NCBI GenBank assembly: GCA_011316305.1 | Contig: SAUG01000123.1 | Span: 1 to 64,000, forward strand | Direction: 5' to 3' | Origin: Rusavskia elegans | Lineage: Eukaryota > Ascomycota > Lecanoromycetes > Teloschistales > Teloschistaceae | Length of the DNA: 64,000 nucleotides | In this document: one piece after another, positions 34,346 through 47,244 of the stretch | How positions within the stretch are numbered: position 1 is the stretch's first letter | Layout: each line of letters starts with the position of its first letter | The notes under the pieces: model-generated | What the model was told of the DNA's origin: nothing | Databases searched by the model: none | What the model saw: only the letters and a program-made list of their open reading frames with translations | Position numbers and translations under genes: made by a program

Positions 34346-35098
34346 TGAATGAAGCATGTAAGGTACAACTTGAGATACAGCCTTTGGCGAGGTGACGACA
34401 AAGTGTTTGTGAAATCTCCTTTTGTCAGATAGTGCGTAATCAGGCTTAGGGCAATCCCTTCCGCTGCTAGATTGGGTTCTAGTTGAATGAATTCCGCCTG
34501 AAAAGCCCCCTGGATTTAGAACCCTGGCAGCTGAACGGATAATTGTGGGCTCCCACTCACCTCATGTATATTGGCTTCTCCATAGATTACTGATCATCAT
34601 CATGAATTATCATGCCTCAACCTCAAATGCCTCCTTCGTCCGGCTTACAGATTGTTAATGACTTTGATTGATTATTGCCTAGCAGGGTTAGATAGATGAA
34701 AAAAACCCTCTTCGGCAACTTAGTTTCAATGGGGATACTACCATTCCCGAGGGTTGACATGTAGGTGCAATTTGTTTTACGGATGCAGAGTTGAGTTTGG
34801 GGGCCATAAGTGAGCATAAATGTTGGTCTGAGTAAGGTTTGTAGCGTCTAGGAACGGAATTGATGGTGATATATAATTTGACGGAGAAAAAACGGACCAT
34901 GAGGTTCATGGTTGGGGATACAATTATGACTTTGAAAGGGGTGAGAGGCATTAGGATGCAAAAGGGGGGAGGGGTGCGAGGAAGCCAAAAAAGACTATGT
35001 TTCTGCCAATGTACTCAGCTTATCGATAGTCTACCCCTGTCCGTAATATATCCAAACTCCCTCGTCTGTCACATACTCGTAAAGCACTTCTAGTTACC
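34346..35098. other. Convergent intergenic region
   Basis: About 750 bases between two convergent genes. Short frames only; moderately AT-rich. No RNA gene or repeat recognised. Confidence 0.45.
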
Positions 35099-36123
35099 CT
35101 ATCGCAACGAACGAGTCTGACCCCCCTCTGGCATCTCCCATGCCTGATGGTAATTCCCAGCCGGCATCTCATAATGCGGATTACCAGATAGCTCACGATG
35201 ATGTTCGCCAGGCATCTCATGCAATCCGGAGCCATAGTAGCTTTCTATCTGGGCCGTTGCTGGATCTGCATAGATTCCGTTCTGTGGGTCATCGTTTTGT
35301 GGAAGCAGCGTCCCATTATTCTGTGCATGGGTTTGTGGCCTACTTGAGCCTCTCCTTTTCCAGACGAAGAAGATGACGGCGAGGATGTTTATGGCGCCCA
35401 ATGCGCCGCCGATCCCTATTCCAACCTTTGCGGCGGTGCTCAGTCCGGGAGACGACAACGGTGGGTCAGGGATGAGTGTAGGCGCAGAGGGGGGTCTGGA
35501 AGGCAACGTGGTGGTTGCCTCAGATGTGCTGGTTGTACTCGTCGATGTACTGGTTCTACTCGTCGATGTAGAAGACTTTGGCATTCTTGTAGCCGTACTA
35601 GCAGCGGAGCTAAGGGTTCTCGTAGGTTCGCCAACGGAATCGAGGCGAAATCGACCGGCTTCGACGTCGCAGCAGAAGATATCGCTGTCGCAGCAGAAGT
35701 CAAGGGGGTTGGAAGTCACGTTTTCGCATGGTATTAAGTCGGTACCGCCTGTGGAGGCGTCTGCAACTTTATCAGTATTTGATGGCGGGGGAGGGGGCCC
35801 CTGTAGTTGGATCGGGGATATATACACAAGCAGTACTGGGGGCAACCTGGTGAGTCCCAGGACTGATCGGTGCAGGAACCTCGTATTCTTTTGCCGTTGC
35901 CGGACCCGCATATACCGTTGTCGAGACAGATGGAGCCGACTGAGCAGCAGGCACTGTGGTCTGCAGAAAGGTCGCAAGCGTAATCAGCCCGAGCGAGTGC
36001 GCCGTTGGGATAATAGCATGTGGGTACATCTTTCCGTGCCAGGACGGCCACTCCCAGCAAGAGCAGACTGAGAATATCGCATGCTGGATGTCTATGGGTA
36101 TCGACGGCAAGGAAAGATTTCAT
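35099..36123 (-). CDS. Cys-rich single-pass membrane protein with Ser/Thr stalk
   Basis: Exons 36123-35826 and 35760-35099 give 319 residues. The 65-base intron has a GTATAT donor, TACTGAT branch site and TTGCAG acceptor, with phase 1 kept. Layout: hydrophobic signal (ILSLLLLGVAVLA, residues 16-28), an ectodomain with 16 or more cysteines (CYYPNG, ACDLSADHSACC, ICLDNGICGSG, GSCTDQSWDSPGCPQYC, FCCDSDIFCCD), a Ser/Thr-rich stalk, one membrane helix (VGIGIGGALGAINILAVIFFVW) with a KRR stop, and a Pro/His/Asn-rich cytosolic tail with repeated GEHH / HYEMPAG. The architecture resembles fungal wall-sensor proteins, and the Cys pattern is common in filamentous ascomycetes without known function. A longer N-terminal frame exists, but the chosen Met gives the best signal. 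Confidence 0.75.
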
Positions 36124-37015
36124 GGTGAAGAACATCAAAGTGATAACGGCCAGTGTGAAAATTCGTGCGACAGGAAATTTCCATCTTACAAGAAAGCGAT
36201 CAAGGTACCATCTTAAACTGAGGGAGGACCAACCAACCGTCTGGGGTTGATCTCTTGGTCCTAGTATCACCAATATCGACATGGGCGCCTATGGCTGCAA
36301 AGGATATGCAGGTTGATCCAATCAACTCGCCTTGTTGCGGTAGATGAAACAGCCAAGACGATCCTCGTAGACGCCGTAATGCGAGGAGTGCCACATAAAA
36401 CACATCTAACGCAAGCGATTCGCCTTGAAAGCTCTGAATTGGAAAGAATGGGTGACTTCGAAGGAAAATTGGTGGAGGCATAACACATCTCATAGCACCC
36501 CAAATGGAGCAAGGCTTGGAAGAGGGTTAGCTCCAACTCTGCCCAGAGTGCCTGTGTCGCTCCCTACTCATTCTTATGACCCTTTGCAACACGCTAAAAT
36601 TGGCTTTGGGCACCCGGGCAACCGGATAGGCGGTGGAGATGATGTTAAGCCTGATAAGAGCCCCCGTGGTTCCTTAGCAGGCGCCTTCTAGGCATCGGAC
36701 CCGCCTATAACCCGCCTTATTACTCAATAGCGTGTTGCAAAGAGTATCGCGTTGCAAAGGGTCATAGGAAGGAGTATATGCTTGCGGTTCTCACCAGATA
36801 GATGCCAAATCACCCCAGCAGATGGAGGGCAGGGAGACTCGGCGGTATGAGCGGTCAATACTCGATAGGCAGCTCGCTTTGGGATCTGCAGGAACTCGGG
36901 CAGGTGGTGAGATAGAGATGAGGACCATTCGATCAAGCGAGGACAAGCTGTTATGTGGGATAACGATGGCACCTGCGGCTGGTGGCGGCGTGAAGGCAAC
37001 TTAGGGCTAAATGAA
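36124..37015. other. GC-normal flank left of the second nest
   Basis: No gene supported; short overlapping frames only. Base composition falls sharply to AT-rich at about 37015. Confidence 0.45.
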
Positions 37016-37334
37016 ATTCCTTGCTTACAAATATTAATGATTAAAAATACTTACGTATACCACAGAAAAAACAAGCTTTAATTGATTAGTATATGTAAAA
37101 CGTTGTATCTTCGGAGCGTAAAAATCTTTTATAATAATTTTAGATTCGCTATAATTTTAAATCTTTGCAGATATATATAGCTATTACTATTACGTTTTTT
37201 CGGAATTTTGAAAAATATAAACTATAAAGTTTATTAAAATTATTTATTGATTGTAAAGGAATAATTCTGCGATCGTATAAATCGATCAATATTTAAAAAA
37301 AAAATCTATTTACTATTTAAATTTTTAGCGCGCT
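37016..37334. other. AT-rich margin
   Basis: AT-rich, stop-dense DNA with no readable protein remnant, between normal DNA and the MITE at 37335. Confidence 0.4.
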
Positions 37335-37972
37335 ATATCAGCGAATCCTGAAATGGATTTTCAGATTAGACCGGCTGACAGCCAAATAATCCAAATAATC
37401 CAAATAATCCAAATAATCCAAATAATCTAAATAATCCAAATAATCCAAAAATCCAAAAATTGAATTTTCGATAGATTGGAGTTCTAATAGTATCTATAGT
37501 ACGAGTATCTGCTTAGTAAGCAGCCTAAAATAGAATCTATATATAAGCTAAAAATAAACCTATATAATTTAACTCGAAAATAAAGTTTAGCAGCCGCCGC
37601 TAAAAGCGAGAATAACGGAAGTCGAATATCTATTTAATAAACCACGCTAGACCTAATCTAGTTAGTTTCTAGAAATCTAATATTTTCGATCTAGACGAGT
37701 CTAGCCTAGCGCTATATATAGGCGTATATAGGCCTACTAACTACTAATAAAGACTTAAACGAGTTTAAAATCGAATTTCTAAATCTTTTTAGCCGTCTTA
37801 ACTACTTAGCCGTCTTAGCTGTCTTAGCTGCGCAGCTACGCAGCTTCGAGTATATCTAAAACCGGCTAATAAGCCGTTTATAAGCCGCTCTTAGCCGTAC
37901 CGGCTAAGAACTAGCTAAAACGGCTAAAACGGCTGAAACCGGCTTTAAACCGGTTTTAGAAAATGCTGATAT
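37335..37972 (-). mobile_element. ATATCAGC-type MITE, copy 2
   Basis: 638 bases, inverted relative to copies 1 and 3. Ends ATATCAGCGAATCC and GAAAATGCTGATAT. It carries the same CGGCTAA-rich segment (37785-37945). A private 9-base microsatellite (CCAAATAAT, about seven copies, 37382-37450) lies near its left end. Confidence 0.75.
37382..37450. repeat. CCAAATAAT microsatellite
   Basis: About seven tandem 9-base units within MITE copy 2. The related region of copy 3 has only two or three diverged units. Confidence 0.8.
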
Positions 37973-38526
37973 AGCGATACCGCTAAAATTATTCGAAAAA
38001 TTTATAAAATCTATATTTTACCGAGTTAATATATTTAGCAAATAGATTAAAATTTTAAAAAAATAGATTTTTAGAAAATATAAAATTTTAAAAAGATTGA
38101 ATGACGTAGTAGTAAAACTACGTGATCTGGCAGTCTAACGAATCCAGCGTTTTCGGAATTAACGGAATTAAATTCGACGGGTCGGAAATTCGAATCTTTT
38201 AAAAACTAATTAATATTTAAATTTTTTCTATCGATTAAAAAATCGATTTTATATATAGTTTTTATATAGAAAAACTATATAGTAAATCGTTTCGTAATCG
38301 TATAAATCGATCGAATTAAAGTTGAATTTTAAAGTTTAAATAGATCAAGGTTTCATTGAATTTTCGATAAAATACTTGAAATTTTAAATAATTACGTGAT
38401 TTGATCAATTAATATCTCTAGTATTAAATCGTAAACGACGAAAATTAAAATCCGAATTTTTAAAATTTAAAAAAAATTTACTATAGTAGATATATATATC
38501 CATAAATTTCTTGAATTGCTACGAGA
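37973..38526. other. AT-rich spacer before the Gypsy LTR
   Basis: RIP-like AT-rich DNA. Nothing coding can be read and no repeat partner was found in the window. Confidence 0.35.
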
Positions 38527-38975
38527 TATTATAAAACTATCTGGAAGTCTGGTATTTTCAAAAGTTAGTTAAATTTATTAGAATATCTATAAACGAAAGT
38601 ATAACGGGTAATTATTTAAATTTAATTAAAAATAAATCAATTTAATTACTAAAGCAGTATATAGCGATAACTAATAAATTAAATACGAGTTATAAAAGCG
38701 TCGAGTTCGGAATTTATATAAATAAATAAAATTCTTTACTATTTAGATTATTTATTAATCGTAATAACTAAAATAGCTTTATTTTAAAGTATTTATTTAC
38801 TAAAACTACTAAATTTAAACAATTTATAGTATTTATTTACTAAAACTATTAAAATATTCTTTAGTACTAATATCTTGCTATCCTATATATCTCTATCTAT
38901 AAAAATATAATAGAAAATCCTATATTATACTAAATACTACCCCGTTTTCTAAAGTACGCTATCTATATTTATAAT
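38527..38975. repeat. Left LTR of the second Gypsy element
   Basis: About 449 bases starting TATTATA, paired with 51919-52406. It has two copies of an internal ~50-base unit (GTATTTATTTACTAAAACTA), where the right LTR has three. Its left end keeps CTGGAAGTCTGG that is mutated in the right copy. The exact 3' limit is uncertain by about 10 bases. Confidence 0.65.
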
Positions 38976-41900
38976 ACTAGATTTTCTTTTTAGATTTTCG
39001 TTTTAAAAAATCTTCCGTTCTTCTTTTTTATAGATAAAAGGAAAAGATTATTAACTAAAAATCGTCGTAATAAAGTCCTATTATTAAATATCGGTATATT
39101 AGCTATACGTTTTTATCGGAACTATTTTTAGTCAGAAAAATTTTATCGCGTTAATAAAGATTTCGAAAAGTATATTAATTATATAGAATAAATTTATCTT
39201 TATAACTTTACTCTATTAAATACTACGCGTTAGCGTCGTTTTAAAAACAAATATAAAAAGTTAAAAAAGAAATTATATAAAATATATACGAAGTAATAAT
39301 ATCTATTTTATCAATTAGATTATATTTAAAAACAGCAGCGTATTATATTTAATAGTAAACTATAAAATATTAAAAAGTTAAAATAAAAAAAGGTTTCGGC
39401 GAATCTATTTTTATCTATTAATTTAAATTCTTTTATCGATATAATTTCCGAATAGATTATTCTATCTAATAATTTCGGCTAGTTAATAACTTTTTTAATT
39501 TTTTTAATGGAATTATTATAGGATTTTCTAGTAGTTTACTAAATATTTTTTAGATTTCTAAATATTTTCCGAAGTAGAGTAATCTTTTTATTTAATTAAA
39601 TAGTTCTAATCTTTTTACTATAGAATCTTTTCGATTATAAAAGTATTTTCTTCCTATATTTTAAAATTAAATATCTATTTTAATAGCGTTCCGGAATCGG
39701 CTGATTCTAAAAGAAATATATAAAATACCGGATATACTTTAATATCTTTCAATAGATCGAATTCGAAATTCTAAAATCTTTTAATTTTTTTAATTAAAAA
39801 TAGTCCGACTTTAATATAGTTAAATTTTTTACTTAAAGTCTTTATTTTTAGATTTTTTATAAAAAGATATATTTTATTTCCTTTCTTTAGTTAAAATACT
39901 ATTTTTCGCTTTTTATTTTAATAATTACCCGAGTATTTTTATATTTTTAGAATATTTCTATAGATTTTTTTCTTAATATCGACTTTTTAAATCGTTAATT
40001 CCGCTAATATATATAGTAGCGATTATTTAAATAAATTTATATTTTTTCTATTATCGGCGTAAAATGATATTTTTTTAATTATATTTAACTCTTTTATATT
40101 AAACGCTAATTATACTATTAGTAAAAACGAAATCTAATTATTTTAAATATCGTTAATATAGTATTTTAAATACTATTATAAAGTCTAGTTAGTACGTTCT
40201 ATCTATTTATCTATTATCGGATAAAAAGCTATTAATAATTTTAATTTAATACTAAATAAAAGAATAAAAGTTTTCTAATAGTTTAAAGTAAAAAATTTAT
40301 TTCTATTATTTATTAATACTTCTAATAATCCGTAGTATCGAAATAGTCGATCTAAAATAATAAATCTAAATTATTTTACTATAAAATCTTTTTATAATAA
40401 AATTATATAGATATATTTTATAAATCTATTTACTATATTAAATATTAAATCTTATTTTATATTTATTATCGAATTTTTCGATTTTAGAAACTTTATAATA
40501 AAGTCTAATATAATTTCTTTTTATAGTAAATCCGGTAGTTTCTAATATTGGATTTTTTTATAACGAGTATATATAATATACTTGTTTTACTAATAATTAA
40601 AATATTTTCTAATATATATTTCGACGTAATATTTTATATTAGAAAACTAGTAATATTATTATAAAATTTATATTATTTTTATTATATCTAGATATTTTTA
40701 TAATATTTTATTATAGTATTTTTTAATATATTTATCGATTTTATCGTCTAGTATTTATAGTTTTTTTTTTATAGAAAATTATTTTTAGTCGTTTCTAAAT
40801 ATATATAGCGTTATATTTATTTTATATTAATTTACTAATAGTAATCTATTTTTATTAATTTTAAAAATATTATTATTAAAAATCTTTTTTATTTTTATAT
40901 AATTACTTTTTCGATTTAAAATATCTATTTTTCTATTTTCTTTATCTAGTATATAGTATATTTTCAATTTATATTAACTAAAAAGTTTAGACTATTATAT
41001 TTATTTTTTATTAAATTATTTTATCGTTATAAAATATAAAAAGTTTTTATAATCTATAAAAATTATTAATTCTAATAATCTTTCGATATATACTTTCTGT
41101 TATTTTAGTATAGTTACTATAGCTAATAGTTCTTTATTATAAATATCGTAATTCTATTTTACTAGCGATAACTTTTTTAATATATATACTACCGGATATT
41201 ATTTACTATTATATTATTATAGAAAATATATATCTATAACTAGATATATTATATTATAAATCTATTTCTATTTATAATAATTTTTTTAGATTAAATATTT
41301 TAAATACTAGATCTTTTATATATTTTCTTTTAAAATTTTCGAATATTTATTATTCCTTTTTTTTCTAATACTATTTAACGGTATCTTTTATTAAAACTAT
41401 AAAAGTAAAAGTTTTTTTAAAATAGTTTTTTTATAAACTTCCGATTATAGTTTATAAATCCGAAGAAATTTTATATTTCTTTAATATTTATTAATATTGC
41501 CTATTTTATAATAGCTTTTAATTTACTAGAGTCGATATATAATCTATTATATCTAATAATAAATTCTAGAAAATTAACTTTTTTTTATAAAATTTATACT
41601 TTTTAATTTAAAGTATAAATCTTTTTTTTCTCTAAATATTTAGAAACTTTACTAATATATTATTTATATTTTTTAAATATTTTAGAAAAAACTAAAATAT
41701 TATCGAAATAGATAATAAAAAATATATCTAGATATTTTTTAAATATATTTTTAATTATATTTTAATAGATTATTAGAATATTTATAAATCCGAATAATAT
41801 AATTATATATTTATAATAACTATATTATATTCGGAAAACTATTTTTTATTTTTTTCCGGTTTTTATCTATATAAATTATATATCCTTCGAAGGTTAAATT

Positions 41901-43196
41901 TTATAAAATATTATATTCTAGAGAATCTATTTTAAAGTTTTTTAATATTTAGTAGTAAATATCGATTTTTAATTATAATATCGTTTAGCTTTCTATAATC
42001 GATATATAGACGAAATATTCCGTTCTTTTTAGATATAAAAAAGATCGGATATTCTATCGATAATTAAATTTTTTTAATAAATCCTTTTTTTATATTTTCG
42101 TCTAGATATTTATAAAGTATTTTAAATTCTATCGCGGAAAATAGATAGATAGATCTAAATATAGATTATTTATTCAATTTAAATCTAATTTTATAATTTT
42201 ATAATTGATATTTAAATAATATATTTATAATTACCTTTTTTCGAAATAAATTTATCTAATTTTTATATTTACCTAAAATTCTTTCTAATAAATTTTTTAT
42301 TAATTTTTTATTAAATAATATAGAGTTTTTAAAAGATTTGTAATTTTCTTTTCTACTTCTATTTTATTAATCTAACTAACCTCCGCCGGTATCTAATAAA
42401 TCGGACCTAAATAGTTTTTAGTTATCTTTTTTCGAAGCTATAAATTCGCGCTTTATATTCTATTTTTTATCTATTCGAAATTTCTATTTTAATATAGACT
42501 AGATATTTTCTATATAGAAATATTATTTAAAACTAAATACTTTTTATCTCTAATCTATTACTAGATTATAATCTTTTAATTTAGAAATTCTAAATATAAT
42601 TTCGTAGCTAGCTATCCGAATAATATTAAACTAAAGTTTTTTCTAGTATTAGTTAATTATTATTTAAAGCGGTATTATTTTTTCTATAATCTTTTTATTT
42701 CTATTTAATATTTTATTTCTATCGATAACTATTAAATTATATAGATTCTTTTTTTTAATTTAAAAGAATTCTTTTCTTTTAGTTAAATTCTCTAATATGA
42801 AATTTCCGGTTATATTTAAATTAATAAATATTTTAACTTTCTATAATCTATTATTAGTTTTAATAATTATTTTTAATCTCGAATATATATATATATAAAT
42901 AGCTAAATTTAGTTATTTTTTCCGAACTATATAGTTATACGTTTATAGTATATCCGTTATTATAAAATTTTAGCTTTTTTCGAATTATTTTTTATATTTT
43001 CGTATTTTTTATTTTTATAATTTACTTATAAAATATATCTATAGAATTTTTAATTAAAGATTCTATTTCTTTTCTACTATTCTTTCTATCATTTATATCT
43101 ACTATATATAGTATATCCGGAATTGTTATAAATATTATAACTTCCGATTTTAATAGATATTATAGAGATATATTAGTATAGCTTTATATTACGTTC

Positions 43197-43595
43197 ACGA
43201 CTCCACAGAGGTTCTTTGGAAAATTAGTTAGACAAGCGAGCCTAATTATCTATAGCCGCCTATAGCCGCTATAGCCGCCCTTTCTAATAGAACTTTTAGT
43301 AGACGGTTATCTATCGGCTTTTATAGCTACTTTTACTATATATATCGTTTATTACTCTTATAGATGGTTTCTTTTATTAGTTATTAATATAATTATTAAA
43401 TATATCTCAATTATTCTCTTTTTAATTACTTTATAACGAAGATACCTTATAATATTATAACTATATCTCTATAGCTATAAAAAATTAATTATAATAATCT
43501 ATACTAGGATTTCTTTACTATTTAGTAGTTCGAACTACGTCTACGGCTATAGCTAGGCTCGAGTATAACGTCCTTTAATATATAGAAATATTATA
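43197..43595. repeat. Left LTR of the gag-only element
   Basis: 399 bases. The first ~110 bases keep C and G (ACGTTCACGACTCCACAGAGG) where the partner at 46114 has T and A; the last ~70 bases show the reverse. Confidence 0.8.
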
Positions 43596-46113
43596 TTTTA
43601 ATAATTTACTATATTAGTTTCGTTATCCCGACCTATAAATCGAAGCGATACTATTAAAGTAGTAATACTAAATATCTATAAAGGAGATAAAGAATCTTTA
43701 AAACTATAGATTATTTAGATAAATATCTATTTTATATTATATATAAACCAGTTTCCGAATAAAACGGTTAAGGTTCTATTTATAATATTATATCTAGAAA
43801 AGGCTGCCTTTAATTAGGTATAGCCTTAAATAGAAGATTACCTCGATAACCTAGAAAGATAAAAAGAAGATAAAATATTATAGATTTTCTACGCCTTTAG
43901 TAATCTTATTATAGCTATAAAAAAAGCCTTCGGAAATAATAATAAAGATAGAGTAATAGATAGAAGACTAATAGTTCTAAAGTAATAGAAATCGGTCGCT
44001 ATCTACGTTATTTAGTTTAGAATATTAGTTTATAAAATAGACTAAGAAGATTTAGCTCTAAAAGCCTATTTTTATAAAGAATTCTAGATAAAAGTTAAGA
44101 AAGCTATAGTAGCGATTAAAGAACCAGATTCGTTAGTAGATCTTATTAAATTTATAATAAAGATTAATACTAGATAGTATAAAATATATTTAGATAAACA
44201 GGCGTTTAGTAAAATAGGATCTATTAAAAGAAAGTCTAGAGAAAATCCGATAGAATTTAATACTACTAAAATTAAAAGATTATAAACTAAAGATTATTAT
44301 TTATATAGAAAAATAGAATATCTTAAAAAGAATTACCTAAATAAAGAAATAACTAAAGTAATTAAATACTTTTTTAAAATAATAGAAGAAGTACCTAATA
44401 AATATATAGTAAAAAGCTAGTTAGCCTACTATAATAACTATTACCCTATCTACCTATTAGATAGAAAAGAAACTAGATAGTACTTTAAAAAACTAAAGAA
44501 AATATAGGAAATAAAATTAATATTCGATTTTAAATTATATAAAACCGAAAAACCTCTTATAGTAGTATTTAAAATTAAAATCGGAAATTAATAAATAATA
44601 GCTTTTATAAATAGAGAGAAAGATAATAAAGTTACTAAAGGATTTTATAATAAAATTAAAGGATATCTCTATAGAAAAATAATAAAAAATAATAGAATCT
44701 TTAATATCGAAATTAAAATAAAGTACGGATTAATTAGATTAATAAATTTTACTATAATTAAAAGTTAGAAAAGTTATATTATTTTAGAAAACGAATAAAA
44801 AAAATCGATTTTAAAAAAACTAATAGAAAAAAGTACCGTCGGTAAGAAAATAGAACTATAAATAATATATCTTCTAGGCTATAAAAACCTTTTATATAAA
44901 GAAATAGACGAAGTTTTAATAGCGAACTATAAAAATATTAAAGACTTAGATACTAATTTAAAGAAGGCGGAAAAGTTTAGAAAATAAAAATCTAGAAGAA
45001 ATACTACTATCTTTTTTAATAATTTACTAAAAAATATAATAAAAGTAGAAAAATAATATAATAACTTTAGATAAACTCTATTAGAAAAATATACTAGAGT
45101 ATAGTTAAAGCTATAGATAAAATTAAATATTATAAACTGAACTAAATAGATTAGAATAAAGTAATACCGGACCTAGTATTTAGTATCTAATCTAAAAATA
45201 AAAAATTCGATTAGTATCTATCTTTATCGTTATAGGACGAAATAGTTACTAAAGAATAAAATTTAGTAAAACTATTAGAAAAACCAGAAATAATTTATAA
45301 TATAAATATATAATCCGGATTATATAAAAATAGTAGTAAAAAAACTCTTTATTAGACTTTTTTTAGAATTCTATAATTTCTATAGGTTAAAAAAAGTTAA
45401 AATCTTTTAAAAATTAATCTAGATTATCCGAACTAAATTTAGATATTAATTTAATAGACGCCTTCTACGCAGCTAGCGTAAAATTAATAGAAAAGTAAAA
45501 TATAACCGGATTATTAAATTTATTAAGTCTAGAAAGTATATATTATTTCTAAATAATAAAATTACTTTTATATTTATCTAAAATACGATAATAAATAATA
45601 AAACGCTTTTATTTATTAAAGAGTCGGCGGAAATCCGATTTCTAGGCTAAATATTTATTACGAATTTCCTTTTTAGAATTAAAAAAAGATTTAATATAAT
45701 AGCGAGCCTCGGAATATTTATTAAAAATACCCGCGATATTAAAATAAAATTTATTTTTTTTATTTTTAAAACGCTTCCCTACAGGGATTAGTAGAAATAA
45801 CGAACTAAAAAGATAATATATAGGTAGTATTAAATATTAGAAAATCGTACGATTACTAAATATAAATATATTTACTATAAATTTTATTACTAATTTTAAT
45901 CTTATATTTTTTTAAAAGATTATAGATATATAAAAAATAAGGAAAAGATATTATAATTCTTTTTAATTAAATATAACGAAATAACTTTAGCCGATTTCCT
46001 CTTCGAAAATATATAATAGAGGTATTAATAAAAAATAAAAAAAAAATAAAAAGATTTTTTTATATTCTATAGATAGATTATACGCTAGATAAAAAGCAAT
46101 ATAAAAAGTGCTA

Positions 46114-46522
46114 TATTATATCTATAACTTTATAGAAGTTCTTTAAAAAATTAGTTAAATAAACGAGCCTAATTATCTATAGCCGTCTATAGCTACTATA
46201 GCCGTCCCTCCTAATAGGACTTTTAGTAGACGACTACCTATCGGCCTTTACGGCTACTTTTACTATATATATTACTTATTACTTCTATAGATAGTTTCTT
46301 TTATTAGTTATTAATATAAATATTAGATATATTTCTACTATTCTCTTTTTAATTACTTTATAATAAAGATATTTTATAATATTATAACCGTACCTCTACG
46401 GCTATATAGAATTAGTTATAATAATCTATACTAGGATTCCTTTACTATTTAGTAGTTCGGACTACGTCTACGGCTGTAGCTAGGCTCGAGCGTAACGTCC
46501 TCTGATATATAGGAATGTTACA
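46114..46522. repeat. Right LTR of the gag-only element
   Basis: 409 bases, partner of 43197-43595, with its right end preserved (CGTCCTCTGATATATAGG, then GTTACA). Confidence 0.8.
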
Positions 46523-47244
46523 CTTTAATAAATACTATCCGGGTTCTTTTTTTTCTAATTTATAAATCCTATAATTATTATTATAGCAGGCTATCTAACT
46601 AAATAGCGCGTATAAATCTTCTATTATTATATTTCTTTATTATAATATCGATTTAGAAAGAATTTTATTTTTAGAAGTATTATTTCCGAGTTTTATTTCT
46701 AATATATCGATAATATTATTTATTTTTTAATTCTACTAACTATTTTATAGATATTCGTCGTTAATATATATTTTATAAACTTTTTTATATCTTTTATAGA
46801 TTATTATAAATCTTTTCTTTACTAGTTTTTTATTATAAAAAGCTTAAAAATATATTAGTTTAACGTCTTCTATTATTATAATTTTTTATCTAGAGGCGGC
46901 TTTTTTCCTAGTAGATTTTATTAATATTTACAACGAAGCGCTATTTATTATAGCTTTTTATAATAATTTATCGTTTTTTATAAATATAAATTCTTTATCT
47001 AAACTAATTTTCTAGAATTTAAAACTACTATTATTATCTTTTAAGACTATTTTTTACTAGTTTTTAGGTTTCTTTAACGTAGTATTAAATTATCGTCGTT
47101 ATATTTTATTTAATCGATATTCTTTTATAAAATAACTTGGTTTACTATAGTTATAATACGTTTTAGAATTTTTATTCCTTTTACTATTTCTAGAATTTTT
47201 CTTTTTATATCGCTATTATATAAAATCTAATTCTATTAGTATTA

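Larger units (their letters stand above)
43197..46522 (+). mobile_element. Gag-only LTR element (non-autonomous Gypsy type)
   Basis: LTRs at 43197-43595 and 46114-46522 start TATTAC and end TTACA/TTATA, with a perfect 5-base duplication CTTTA at 43192-43196 and 46523-46527. The 2.5 kb inside reads, through stops, as a Gypsy-type gag on the plus strand (for example EDLALKAYFYKGF, KEPDSLVDLIKF at about 44040-44160). No reverse transcriptase is recognised and there is little room for one. It is inserted in the minus-strand Gypsy between gag and pol remnants, in the opposite orientation. Confidence 0.75.
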
